Of a stretch of DNA of 64,000 nucleotides, positions 46,737 through 57,661 are shown one piece after another. The stretch spans positions 66,568,756 through 66,632,755 of the forward strand of contig CM060731.1 in the NCBI GenBank assembly GCA_030704615.1. Reading direction: 5' to 3'. How positions within the stretch are numbered: position 1 is the stretch's first letter; every line of letters begins with the position of its first letter. A program made the position numbers and the translations under genes. A model generated the notes under the pieces. It was not told where the DNA came from. It saw nothing but the letters and a program-made list of their open reading frames with translations, and did not search any database. The stretch comes from Takakia lepidozioides. Taxonomy: Eukaryota; Streptophyta; Takakiopsida; Takakiales; Takakiaceae.

Positions 46737-47312
46737 TGTCAGGGACAAAGCCCAGGAGACTTACCAAGAGTAAATACCAAAAGTTATCATGTTATCCAAG
46801 TTATCATGATTTATCGTAATTTACCATGATCTATCATGATTTACCGTTAGTTAGCAAGTTACCTGGAGTTTACCAAATTACCTAAAATAACTTGGGAAAC
46901 TGCTCGTGAAGCTTCCTTTGAAAGAAACTTCTCCACCAAGATACCTGCTTTGTTTAAGGAATCTTCTCCATCAAGAAACCTCCACAGGGGAAGCTTCTTA
47001 GAGAACTTCTTAGTAGCCAGTATATATAGGAGGCGAGACTGGATACTCTTCAGTCTCGCCAACACAAGTTCAAGCTACTCTTGTTCCCAGTCCCAGTACT
47101 CCAGTCCAGCTTCCAGTACTCTAGTCCAGTTTCCAGCATTTTAGTATTCGAGTCGAGTTCCAGTATCTTGTATTCTTGTCCATTGTTATAAATATCATTT
47201 GATTCATGTTTACCCACCATGCATTCGGCCACGCCGACCTTGACTTTTTGTCTAGTCTTGTACCTCTAGTCTGATCTCTTGTTTGTGTTAAATCATATTC
47301 TCATCCATGACA
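46737..47312 (+). repeat. Chromovirus 5' LTR (576 bp)
   Basis: Starts TGTCAGGGAC and ends CATGACA, so the ends form TGTCA/TGACA. It holds repeats of TTACCATGATTTATC-like words, GAAACTTCTCCACCAAGA-like words and CCAGTCCAGTTTCCAG. TATATATAGGAGG at about 47020-47032 is a good TATA box, with transcription expected near 47055. The start of the internal region (GTTTGGCAAGACTAAAG) does not match a primer tRNA I can name. Confidence 0.85.
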
Positions 47313-47350
47313 GTTTGGCAAGACTAAAGTTTGTTCCTTAGTTAGTTAAG

Positions 47351-49030
47351 ATGGAAGACACATTTGAGAAAATGGTCGCCACATTGCAGAATCTTCAGCT
47401 CCAGATGCAAGAACTTAGTACCTCTACCGCCTAATTGCAAGCTGATCAGTTTCAAGATCTTGGTAATGCTCTTCACAATTTGCAACAACAAATTTCAGAG
47501 TTAAAGGAATCGAACAATGGATCTTCAACCATACGAGTCCCTACTGCAACAGCTTCCACTACAACGGTTCCTCTTCAACAGATTAAGAGATAACCAAAGA
47601 TCAACATGCCCGAGAAATTTGATGTGACGAGATCAAGATTTCGCGGTTTTGTTCAACAAGTACGACTGTTCCTACGACTACATCTACAACGCTACCCCGA
47701 TGAAGGTATTCAAGTGGGATTCGTGGGCACCATTCTATCAGGCACTGCCCTATCTTGGTTTACACCGCTATTAGAAAAAAATTCGCATTTACTATACAAT
47801 TTTGAAGCATTCATATCTGAGTTCACTGCAACGTTTGGAGAGAATGATAGAGATAAAGTTACAGAGACAAAGATGCGAAATCTTCGACAATGAACACGTC
47901 CTGCTTCCGTTTATGCTGCCGAATTTCGACAACTTACATGCGACCTCAACTGGAATGAGAAGAGCCTCATTAGTCAGTTTCGATGTGGGCTACAAGAGGC
48001 TGTAAAAGATTTGTTGCTGACAATGCCAAACGTGAGCACACTGAGTGAATTCATCACCCAAGTCATTGCATGCGATAATCGTTTGTTCGAAAGCCGTCAA
48101 GCGAAGCGATCTGGATGGTCGACAACGCATCATGTCGCTGCTACTACGACACCAAACACAACGATCCATTAGACATCTGGTAGTGATCATATGTAGATTG
48201 ATGCTGTCCGATTCAAGCCATTGACGTCACAAGAAAAACAAAGACGACGCTCGAATGGATTATGCCTCTAATGCGAAGAAGAATATCACATAGCATTAAA
48301 TTGCCCCAACAAGAGAAGATTCAAAGCTTAGGGCGCAACTCAAGTGTTCGATACGAGGAGGTCAGAAAACGAAGATGTCTAGTCACAGTAGGGACCATGC
48401 GGCTGGACACCACAAATTCCTCACTGAAAAAATGTCTCTTTCTACCTCCAGACCCTGTACCTTGTTTCACAGTTCCGGTAAAAATCAGAGTGCAAAATCG
48501 AGATATCTTTGTAGAAGCACTTTTGAATTCAGGGACTTCAACATGTTTTATGGACAAAAACTTTGCGAAGCAATACAATTTAACGCTCATAAAGAAGAAA
48601 CTTTCGACCCATGTTGAAGTCATCGATGGACGACCGTTAGCATTAGAAAATGTTGACCATGAAACTTGACCACTTGAAGTGAAGCTTAAAGATCGAGCAT
48701 TACATATTGTTTTCAACATCATCCAATCTCCAACGAATCATGTGATCCTTGAACTTCTCTGGTTTGTACTTCACAATCCTGACATCGACTGGCGATCGCG
48801 ACAAATTTCTGCAAGACAAAAATGTAGAAATATCAAAGGTATTCAACCCATATTCCTTGGAGCTAGAGCTTTCATGAGAGTTACCAAAAAGAATGCGACA
48901 TTTGCACTTTATGCGACTCCGATCAAGACCACAACAGACAAAGGTACTTCAACATTACCCACTCAATATTAAGATTTCAAGGATGTCTTCGAGAAGAAAA
49001 ATGTAGACATATTGCCAGAACATCGACCTT
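47351..49030 (+). pseudogene. Chromovirus Gag and start of Pol (protease region), with stops
   Basis: The ATG at 47351 opens MEDTFEKMVATLQNLQLQMQ. After two stops the frame continues at 47606 with MPEKFDVTRSRFRGFVQQVRLFLRL and FVGTILSGTALSWFTPLLE, the Ty3-type capsid core. A further stop (after MRNLRQ) and more stops follow. A Cys/His remnant (C-EEEYHIALNCPNKRRF, about 48265-48320) marks the zinc knuckle. The segment at about 48477-48640 (VKIRVQNRDIFVEALLNSGTSTCF) is the aspartic protease, with NSGTS where DSGAS is expected. Confidence 0.8.
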
Positions 49031-50110
49031 ATGACTATGCAATTGAGTTACAAGAAGGAGCCCAACCACCATTCGGCCCAATCTATAACTTATCCCAGAC
49101 GGAGTTGGCTGCATTACGAATACATTGATGTAAATTTGTCGAAGCACTTCATCCGACATTCAAAATCACATGCCGGGACGCCTATCTTGTTTGTGAAAAA
49201 GAATGACGGATCATTACGCATGTGTGTAGACTATCACGGTCTCAATAAAGTCACAATTTGACAATTAGATATTTTCACAGAATGAAGAAGAACATGGCCG
49301 TCATGTACGCCTTGTCTTTCATAAATTAAGATAAAGATGACTATATGCCAAGTTGGAAAAAATATCTTTTCCATCAATCTGAGGTTGAATTTCTGGGCTA
49401 CATTATTTTCGACAAAGGCGTCTTTATAGATAAGAAGAAAATACAAACCATCATTGAGTGGATTAAACCAATTTCGGTCCGAGATGTACAATGTTTTTTG
49501 ATATTTGTAAATTTCTATAGAATCTTCATCAAGGACTACTCCAAAATTGTTGCACCATTGACACGACTCACAGGGAATGACAAATTTGTATGAGACGAGA
49601 AGGCTGACCAGACATTTGAAAGGCTGAAACGGACATTTACAACTGCTCCAATACTGGTACATGCAGACCCATCTAAACAATTCTTCTTGGAAGCAGATGC
49701 ATCGGACTTTGCACTTGGCGCTATACTCTCTCAATACGGTACGGATGGCCGACTTCTCCCTGTTGGTTTTTGTTCTCGCAAATTTTCCGTTGCAGAGATC
49801 AATTATGAAATCCATGACAAAGAACTTATAGCGATCATCGATGTTTTAAAGGAGTGGCGTCATTTATTGGATGGAGCTAAACATCATGTCACTATTTACA
49901 CCGATCACAAAAACCTCGAATATTTTATGAGTGCTCGTGTTTTAAATCGACGTCAAGCAAGATGGGGTATGTCACTAGCAAGGTTTGATTTTGTTATTAC
50001 CTATCGTCCCGAACATCTCAAAGGAAACCCGATGCTCTTTCTCGACGATCGTATCTTGCGCCGAAAAAAAATGATGCAGCTTTCGACCAACAGAAATCCA
50101 TCATATTAAA
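49031..50110 (+). pseudogene. Chromovirus reverse transcriptase and RNase H (active site deleted)
   Basis: Begins with [26 protein letters not shown] (to 49261). It then jumps, within about 70 bases, to the thumb region VEFLGYIIFDKGVFIDKKKI, so roughly 90 residues including both catalytic Asp motifs are missing. From 49610 on, the RNase H reads FLEADASDFALGAILSQ, YEIHDKELIAIIDVLKEWRH and YTDHKNLEYFM and is relatively intact. Confidence 0.85.
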
Positions 50111-50384
50111 ACCAACAAATCTCCAATTGAATATGTTATCCATGTGCACCTATGACGATGTAGAGATCATAAAGGAGATTCAGGAAGCATTGAAGAGCGA
50201 CCAATTTGCTATGACACTACGAAGTCAACTAAATTGACCTCGAGACAACCCATATGTTACAAACGACTTCGAATTCAAAGATGGCTTACTTTATTTCAAG
50301 GGACTTCTCTATGTACCTCCAGGACCTACACGACTTTGAATTTATCAAACATGTCATGATCTTCCGGCTGTAAGACATTTCGGC

Positions 50385-50756
50385 TTCAACAAAATAATGG
50401 AATTGGTATCCAGGGACTATTGGTGGCCGCAGATGTGGAAACCCGTGAAAGAATTTGTAAAATCTTGTGACACCTATACTAGGGGGAAGGGACCACGACA
50501 TCGACCTTATGGCCTTCTTCAACCATTCCCCATTCCCAAGGGTCCATGGACGTCCTTATCTATGGACTTTATTACGAACCTTCCAATTTCCAAGACCATC
50601 GACTCAATCATTGTTATTGTGGATCGTTTTACGAAGATGACACATTTCATTCTATGTAATAAGACGGTTACAAGCGAGGAAACTACAAGACTCTTCCTCA
50701 ATAATATCTACCGCATGCATGGACTCCCGAAGGACATCGTATCTGATCGAGGACGC
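50385..50756 (+). pseudogene. Chromovirus integrase, N-terminal part
   Basis: Reads YWWPQMWKPVKEFVKSCDTY, then MDFITNLPISKTIDSIIVIVDRFTKM (first catalytic Asp) and LPKDIVSDRG (second), and is then broken by foreign sequence. The upstream zinc-binding His pair is partly visible around 50350-50390. Confidence 0.85.
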
Positions 50757-52443
50757 TGTGACTGGTTGTGCGACTGTGTTGGGCTGTGACGGGCTGTGTC
50801 GGACTGTGATTGGCTGTGCGACTATGTTGGGCTGTGTCGGGCTGTGTCGGGCTGTGACTGGCTGTGTGGCTGTGACGGGCTGTGTAACCCCCCCCCCCTA
50901 AAGTGCGCTGCTGTCACCCCTAAGGCTCCTGTTGGTCTCAGTCTGTGCAAAAATTAAGGGTACCCCACAGATCCCGTAAAAGTGCCTAAGTCCCAAACAG
51001 TCCTCTAACATCCACTCCCTGTGCTCGCAACGTTGCCCGTTCCATTGCCTGCTTCTAAGGATGGCAGGAGTTTGGGGTACATATGTGACATTCCCTCCAA
51101 TTCTCATACTCCAAACACACGGTCTGCTCCTCTGTGCTGCTCTCTTCGCTTGCAGCGTTTTTTTCTGTCAATTCCATTGCTATGCATTCTAAGGGCGTGC
51201 TCATGCGCCGTCGACGTCAAACACTTCACACTGCTTCATGGCATCGGAGCATGGCAGAAATTTAGCGAAAGCACAAAATTCGGTATGTTGCACAGTAAGC
51301 AAAAGCGTTGCGCATCAGCAAGAGAGCGGAAGACGCTTGTGCAGTTGTGTTTCGTTGGCTGGGAGAGAGCGGGATCCATAGGAGGGAGGCCGTCCCTCAC
51401 TTTTTCTGTCTTTCCGCTTGCAGCAAGAGACTCGATGCCTGTGGGCAAAAGTAGCCGCATCTCTACGGTTATGCTGCTTGGTACCACCTCCTCAAGCTCC
51501 CATGTCCTATTGGTTTCAACCTGTGATAATCGTGCATGTCACATTCACTTCGATTTAGTGTCTGTACTTGTCTGTGCAACCTCATTTCAATGCCATTCGA
51601 TCATTTGTAACCAATATTTCTCTTATCAGCTGGGCCATGTTTTGGCGTGCGAGTGGGTGGATCTGAACAAACGTATCTCCAGGCTTGTATTCCACTACCA
51701 GATGGCGTCGACCGCTGCAATTTTTCTGCTATCATTGTTGTACGGTGGCAATCCTGTCAGACGGTGAGGGGTGAATAATTGTAGGAGGCGCACACAGGGC
51801 GATCTGTTTCAGACTCGGTGGCGTGATCAATACACAGATTTTGGTCTACTGAATTTCATGTTCTCTCGGTGCACTTCACTGGCCAGAGACTTTTGTTCTG
51901 TAATCTTTTGAAATCATGAGTGAATTGAATATTTTGCATGGTTGTGCCTATCCATTGAATGCATGCTGTGATTGTCTGCCGCTTCGCAGTATGAGCCTTG
52001 GTTTTGATGCTGACCGCGATGCCCAAACACTGTAATGCATGGGCACCATTTACACATAACCTCACATACAGAGTGCGGTGCACAGTCGTCTCTCTAGCAC
52101 GTTCGTTATGTTCAAATTGTTCTCCACACAACCCAAACGCCTTACTAATCTGCTTGTTGGGCACGCCATCCAAAACAATTTAAGCGTGGGAGGCAACAAC
52201 CCCATCATATCAGCAGATTTGAGCATTGTCTGAGAAAAAACAAGGCGAGTGGCACACGCGAAGAATAAACCCTTAGAATCTGTATACGCCACATTGTAGG
52301 ATAGTTGTGAGCGTTGATGGGGAATGGACGGCCAAGATCCGACGGGAGGTTGGGATCAGTCTACCAAAAAGTGAGGGTAGAGCAACATGGGAGGAGGGGA
52401 TGAACAGGGGAGCAGAGAGCGCCCCGAGGATCAAATGGGAGAT
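50757..52443. mobile_element. Foreign insertion of about 1.7 kb inside the chromovirus integrase
   Basis: The integrase frame is continuous if this segment is removed (from ...SDRG to ...QLFISNFWRG). It starts with a GGGCTGTGACGGGCTGTGTC-type array (50757-50890), the same unit as in the leader of the gypsy element at 11 kb, followed by a run of C (50887-50898). The rest includes a 248-codon frame (51021-51767) that I do not recognise. I found no terminal inverted repeats, LTRs or clear target duplication, so its class is open. Confidence 0.6.
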
Positions 52444-53265
52444 GGCAACTGTTCATATCAAATTTCTGGAGGGGATTATTTCACATATTGGATACTAAGA
52501 TCAACCTCTCTACAGCTAATTACCTACAGACTGATAGTCAAACCGAACGCATAAATCAGATTTTGGAGCAATATCTTTGTTGTACGATAAATTATCACCA
52601 AGATAATTAGACGGACCTTTTGCCATTAGCTGATTTTGCCTACAACAACACTATACATTCTTCGACCAAGCAAACTCCATTTTTCTCCAATTATGGTCAT
52701 CATCCTCGAGCAAACTCTTTCCACATGAAAATTGTTGGAAGCCCTGCTGTAGAAAACCTTGCTACTCATCTTGCTACAATTCACAATGAGCTTACATTCC
52801 GCCTCGCGGAAGCTCAAAAATAATACAATGAGTATGTAGATCAACATCGCCAACTCCAACCCCAGTTCAAGGTCGGAGATCGTGTGTGGCTTCTTCGACG
52901 GGACATAACAAACCTCATGACCATCAAGGAAGTTGGATTATCAACGCCTGGGACCATTCAAAATTATTCGACAAATAAATCAGGTCAGTTTTCGGCTTGA
53001 ACTCTCACGAAGTATGCGCATCCATCCAGTATTTCTTGTTTCATTATTGGAGTTGTATCATCCATCGAATATTCCATGGAGAGTCTCCGTACCACCCCCA
53101 CCAATCGACGTCAATCAGGAAATCGAGTATGAAATCGACGAAGTCCTAGACTCTCGCATCAAGTATAAACGTCTTGAGTATTTCGTACATTAGAAAGGTT
53201 ATGACATCAGCGAACGAACGTGGGAACCTTCATTCAACCTCACCAATGCATCTGACAAAGTCTAA
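52444..53265 (+). pseudogene. Chromovirus integrase C-terminal part and chromodomain
   Basis: Continues with NLSTANYLQTDSQTERINQILEQYL (third catalytic residue, Glu), [20 protein letters not shown] and FKVGDRVWLL, then IHPVFLVSLLELYHP. It ends with a chromodomain: EYEIDEVLDSRIKYKRLEYFVH, stop, KGYDISERTWEP. The stop replaces the conserved Trp before KGY (TGG to TAG). Chromodomains on chromovirus integrases bind methylated histone H3 and steer insertion into heterochromatin. Confidence 0.85.
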
Positions 53266-53867
53266 GAGTCACAACAATGATGTCAGCTAAGTTAGCTTCA
53301 AGGTTAAGACTCTACATTCAATGTACCTAATACACGCTAAGGAGGGAGGAGCACCACACATCAGTATATATAGCTACACTTCCAGCACTCTTACATCTCG
53401 TATTGGCAGTATGGAATCACAGAAACCAGATACATTGGAGTTGTCATTTACCCAACTACCAGATCAGCCGTTCCAACTCTCACGACCTTCAACATCACGC
53501 CGACGCTCTCGAGACGATGGGCTACCAATAAGACTCGTACCTCCTCGTCTAGACCCCGTACGACAGCAAATGGAGCCTACTTGAAGTCTGATAATCTTGT
53601 TGGAGGTTGAGGCTTCGGACCCAGAGGGCAACGAAATCATGTTTGAAAGCAGCTTCGAAAATCAGAATGTTTAAATCACTGCGTGGTCCCAAGTTCAAGG
53701 TGTTGGACACTATCAATGGTTGCAGGGACCTATAAATCATTTGAGTCAAGAACGAAGAGCCGAATACTTAGCAAGTACCATTCGTCGGATTTTGGATTTT
53801 CTCCAACTCTAAGCAAGTCCAAGATTTTACCGTTCCTCGAGGAATTCGGCGCTAGAGGATGGGGTGA
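53266..53867 (+). other. Chromovirus 3' untranslated part with polypurine tract
   Basis: Non-coding or decayed sequence between the chromodomain and the 3' LTR. GAGGATGGGGTGA at about 53855-53867 abuts the LTR and is a plausible polypurine tract. Confidence 0.6.
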
Positions 53868-54342
53868 TATCACGGACATAGCCCAGAGGAACTTACCAGG
53901 AGTAAATACCAGAAATTATCAAGTTACCATGTTACCGGAAGTTATCATGACTTACCGTGATTTATCATGATCTACCATGATTTACCATTAGTTACCAAGT
54001 TACCGGGAGTATACCAAATTACTGAGAGTAACTTGGGAAATTGCTCAGGAAGCTTCCTTTGGAGGAAACTTCTCCACCAAGATACCTCATTTGTTTAAGG
54101 AAGCTTCTCCATCAAGAAACCTTTGTTTAACCTCAGAAACTTCTCAATCAAGAAACCTCCATAGGGGAAACTTCTTAGAAAACTTATTAGTAGCCAGTAT
54201 ATATAGGAGGCGAGACTGGACACTCTTCAGTCTCGCCAACACAAGTTCAAGCTACTCTTATTCCCAGTCCCAGTACTCCAGTCCAGCTTTCAGTACTCTA
54301 GTCCAGTTTCCAGTATCTGGTACCCCAGTCCAGTTTCCAGCA
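53868..54342 (+). repeat. Chromovirus 3' LTR, truncated
   Basis: Aligns to the first about 430 bp of 46737-47312, including the TATATATAGGAGG box (about 54199-54211). It carries extra small duplications (e.g. an added GAAACCTTTGTTTAACC segment near 54118-54135). The first bases are TATCA rather than TGTCA. It stops abruptly at about 54342, where minus-strand gypsy sequence begins. Confidence 0.85.
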
Positions 54343-54344
54343 GG

Positions 54345-54941
54345 GAGGCATCTGTTGGTCTGTCGGAGATCTCAGGGATTCCTCGGGCTCCGACTCCTCA
54401 GATTCCTCCCGTTCTTGAGTGGCCTCGTTTTCAAAAACATGCATCGCTTCCTCAAATGTCCGCTTCGGTGACACGTCGCCCCCATCGGGCTCACCAGGAT
54501 CATCACCTTTCGGGCCATTCCGCTTTCGCTTTGGCTTGCCCGACCCCATGATGAGGCCGATCCCAAGGACGATTGCGTACTGAACTCTAAGCTCTGATAC
54601 CAAGTGTCGCGTACCTCACTTCGGTAAGCTCCCCTTCAAGTCATAGTTACTCGCTTCGATGCGCGCGCCTAACTCCCAACCTGGCCGCCGGGCCAACTCG
54701 GAGCTTCGGCTGCTCACCGAGACATAACGGTCCCCCTTTATTCTTCCAAGAAACCCTCCACCAATTTGGGCCTAGTGGAAATTCCCTTTGGTGGATGGCA
54801 GTCCGGAATAGCTCCCCACTCCTTGGTTGCTTTCCGGCTTGCTCGCTTACTCACTAGGTTTTTGACACCAACGGGCTTGCACCGTTCTCGGGGTTACTAC
54901 TCCCTATATATACTTCTGTGACTGTCCGCGGGGGTTTCACA
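54345..54941 (-). mobile_element. 5' fragment of a different gypsy element (LTR, tRNA-Met primer site, start of gag)
   Basis: Minus strand. The LTR spans about 54941-54605 (TGTGAAACC to CGCGACA, 337 bp) with a TATATATA box at about 54905-54912. After two bases comes TGGTATCAGAGC (54602-54591), the standard initiator tRNA-Met primer site of plant LTR elements. A gag start follows at 54549 (MGSGKPKRKRNGPKG, then an acidic stretch) and is cut off at 54345. The gag identity rests on position plus composition. Confidence 0.75.
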
Positions 54942-55009
54942 AACAACCATGCCATTTTATGGCGAACCACCACGAAAACCCTCGACTCCCGGTGATAAGT
55001 CGCGGTGAG

Positions 55010-55838
55010 TTTTGGCCCACCCACCACGGTCCCATTGGACCGTGATGAGTCCCAAGACTCCCCACGACTCCCACCACAAGGTCTCCGCCCCCATGGTGAG
55101 TCCTATGCCACCCCCACTAAATCCCACTAAGCTACCACCACCCCTCGTGGAACCACCCCCACCGCAACCCCCACCGCAACCCGGTGCGCGGGGTTCCACC
55201 TAGTGAGTGCCTCCGCCTCCTTGAGTGCCCAAGGCACTCAAGGGTGCTTCAGCCCCCGCATCTATTGTCGCCACTGCCCCCACCACAGGGGCAGCCCCTC
55301 TCGTGTCCCGACCCCCTGCCCTCAAGGCAAAGGGCCGCGACACCCCGTTTGTGGAGGATTTTGAACTTGATGAGGAATTTCAATTGGATCACGACATTTT
55401 CAAACAGGCATTCACTCGTAGCCCTCATCTTACAACAGCCGGCCCATTTAGATTGGTACATGCACATCTACCCGACTATCTTAATCCACAAGACTCTTCA
55501 AGTGGCTTTCCCAGCTGTTCTAAGTTTGTTTTTTCATTGCGACTGGACATATATCTACCCCAGTAACACGTTTGCTTGGAGCAACACGGCTCTTGGCCAT
55601 GTCTAAGAATACATGTGGGATTCGTTCTATAGCAGTGGGGGGAGTCCCCACGATTCCCACCACAAGGCCCCGCGGTGAGTCATATGCCACCCCCACTACG
55701 ACTCCATATGCTACGACCACCCCGCTTGGAGCCCCACCGCAACCTAGTTGCACCTAGTGAGCGCCTCTGCCCCCACTCATATTCACTGTCGTTGCCCCCA
55801 CCATAGCTTGGGCAGCCCCTCTTGCCACGCGGGTCCCG
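55010..55838. repeat. GC-rich repeat with two internal copies
   Basis: Segments at about 55050-55320 and 55645-55838 are diverged direct copies (ACGACTCCCACCACAAGG, GCCACCCCCACTA, CACCTAGTGAG.GCCTC, GGGCAGCCCCTCT). A relative lies inverted at 36001-36165. Confidence 0.7.
55225..55665 (+). pseudogene. Reverse transcriptase N-terminal scrap
   Basis: One frame has FELDEEFQLDHDIFKQAF and TTAGPFRLVHAHLPDYLNPQDSSSGF. A second, after a frame change, has GATRLLAMSKNTCGIRSIAVGGV. The order 'GP..L...HL......G....L.GA.L.A..K..GGIRPIAVGE' is the entry to the palm domain of a group of non-LTR reverse transcriptases. It lies between the two GC-rich repeat copies and is cut short. Confidence 0.5.
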
Positions 55839-55840
55839 AC

Positions 55841-56160
55841 CAGTGTTAGGCGGGTATATTGATTTCAATATACCCTCAGGGTCTGGGTTATCCCTTTTCA
55901 GAAAAAAACAATGGACCCTTTGGGTCCGGGTTTCAAATTTGTGTGCACATACAATCCAGGTCGGGTCAGGGTAAAATAAGATCTGAATAAATATTCATAT
56001 AATATACCCTCAGGGTCAGGGTAGATGAAGGGTCCGGGCCTATTATTCCTATTATCTTCATAAAACAAATAATGGAACAACATAATAATAATGGAAGGTC
56101 CACCACACAAGGGCTGAAATGCCTCCTTTGGCCCTACACACATGATTGAAGACTTTAAAA
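55841..56160 (+). mobile_element. Possible hAT-type left end
   Basis: CAGTGTTAGGCGGGTATATT resembles the ends of the hAT element at 19865, and is followed by repeats of ATACCCTCAGGGTC and GGGTCCGGGT. No right end or 8-bp duplication was found before the TTAA element at 56287. Similar words (GGGTATATCAGGGTCCCGG) recur near 63665. Confidence 0.35.
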
Positions 56161-56290
56161 TAGTCCAATAGAAAATGACGCAGCTAATTCATGTTTTCAA
56201 CACCTTAAAAAAAAAAGTTTCGGAGTCGCATTCCCCTCGGATGCTTGAGGGCTTTCTTCAGGATTATTTTTTCCTTGTTTCTCCTTTTAA

Positions 56291-57079
56291 CCCCTAAACG
56301 ACCCGAATCGGGTCGCTTCAGTCGGGCACCAGGTCCACCTCCCTTGGATGTGAGTGGATGGAGGTGGGTCCCGAAAATAAAGTGAGGGGGGTAAGGAGAA
56401 GCACACGTGCGGATTTAAAGCACCCTGAAAATATTAAAAGCTCTGCTCCCTATAATTTTTGAAAGTGCAAATTCAGCGTTGACTTGCCTACGTGGTAGGC
56501 CAAATGAGGAATCTTGAACAACATCTAGGGTTCAGATTTTATCAAAATGCCAATTTGTTTTTACAAGGTACTATATAATGTTAGTGTGTACTTACTTACC
56601 AGAGGAATTAGCAAACAAATATCATGTCATGGCTCTACTTGGGTAAGAAGCCAAACCATGATAAATACCCCCCAAATTTCACATACAAAGCACACACCCC
56701 CCCCCCCCCCCCCCCCCCCCCCGCCCCCCAATTTTTTGGCAGATTCACCTGAAATTTGGTGTGAGGGTTTGGGATGCAGCACTACACTTGTTCTCCCATA
56801 AATTTTTTGCAACATTGATTTTTTGCTTGGTCAAACATGAAGTTATAGTTTTTTTTTTTTTTAAATTCCAGAAACTGCACTATTTTCAATTGTTATAATC
56901 TCCCCCAACAAAACGGTGGAATCTCCCCAAATTTGGGGTGCTTGTGCATCTGGTAGGTCGGTGTGACTTTGTACGGTTCATCCACGTGGATGAAGGGGGA
57001 TAGGCAGTTGCAAGTTGAAGTGTGAGGGTGGGTCCCGGTTTTGTCCCAAAATCCAAAAAGAGGTCTAGTCGCTTAGGGG
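56291..57079. mobile_element. TTAA-flanked (piggyBac-like) non-autonomous transposon 2
   Basis: 789 bp between TTAA at 56287-56290 and 57080-57083. Ends are CCCCTAAACGAC and CCCCTAAGCGAC. The left subterminal palindrome CGACCCGAATCGGGTCG matches the one in the element at 27231-28375, so they are one family. Contains a run of 26 C at 56697-56722. Confidence 0.8.
56697..56722. repeat. Homopolymer of 26 cytosines
   Basis: An uninterrupted C run followed by G and six more C. Length is likely to vary or be misread. Confidence 0.95.
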
Positions 57080-57222
57080 TTAATATTACTATTGGGCAAC
57101 ACTCTCTTTTTCAAGAATAAAATAAAATACCATCCATTGGCATATAATGAAGAGGAAAAAAATAAAACCCCTGAGAAGCCATAAGGTAGATTAGACACCC
57201 CGGTTGAGGACAAGTCCACCCA

Positions 57223-57272
57223 TTAACCCTTAAGTGTCAATCCAACCCGTTTTGGGTTGGTTAGGTTTCTTT
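57223..57272. mobile_element. TTAA-family end interrupted by the copia element
   Basis: TTAA at 57223-57226 followed by CCCTTAAGTGTCAATCC and the palindrome CCAACCCGTTTTGGGTTGG, the same plan as the two complete TTAA elements. The copia element inserted 46 bases in. Its continuation should start at 62044, but I could not find the other end. Confidence 0.45.
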
Positions 57273-57661
57273 TGTTAGAAGTCAGCTCAGATTTAGTTAG
57301 CTAGGGTTCTGTTAGGGTTTTTTGACGGCTAGGGATAGTTCTACCAGAAGGTTCCAGCCACCAGAATTTTCTAGAGAACTCATGTAGGATTTAAGAGAAA
57401 GGCTGAGGCAATGCCCAGCACTTCTTCTAGCATTTTGGATGTGCTATCCTAGTAGATTGCAGAGAGAGGAGGAGGAGACGTCCAGCATCTACTTTTGTAA
57501 GTTTTTTCTTTTGCAGTAAGGAGCATTCTTGTTAGGACTGACACTTCTTGTTAGTACTAACTCTTTGGTTGGTTTAGGCTGTCAGTTTTTGTACTGCTGC
57601 TTGTGCTAGAAGCTATCTGTCAATATCACTAGGAGGTAGAGGACAGGTCTAGTTTCCAACA
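57273..57661 (+). repeat. Copia 5' LTR (389 bp)
   Basis: TGTTAGAAGTCAGC to TTTCCAACA. No canonical TATA box is evident; the U3 part has TTAGGGTTTTTTGACGGC. A pyrimidine stretch, TTTTGTAAGTTTTTTCTTTTG, lies near the 3' half. Confidence 0.95.

Larger units (their letters stand above)
46737..54342 (+). mobile_element. Decayed Ty3/gypsy chromovirus with chromodomain
   Basis: Plus-strand element with 5' LTR 46737-47312, gag from 47351, pol in fragments, an integrase with a C-terminal chromodomain, and a truncated 3' LTR (53868-54342). It has many in-frame stops, a reverse transcriptase deletion that removes the polymerase active site, and a 1.7-kb insertion in the integrase. The 3' LTR is cut by a minus-strand gypsy fragment, so no target duplication can be read. 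The LTRs are visibly more diverged than those of the other two LTR elements here, so it is the oldest of the three. Confidence 0.9.

Noticed and set aside
51021-51767. 248-codon open frame in the insertion
   Set aside because: No recognisable motifs, no homologous neighbours, and composition like its surroundings; not called as a gene.
50757-52443. Helitron as the identity of the insertion
   Set aside because: No TC start with a CTRR end and terminal hairpin could be placed at the frame-restoring boundaries.
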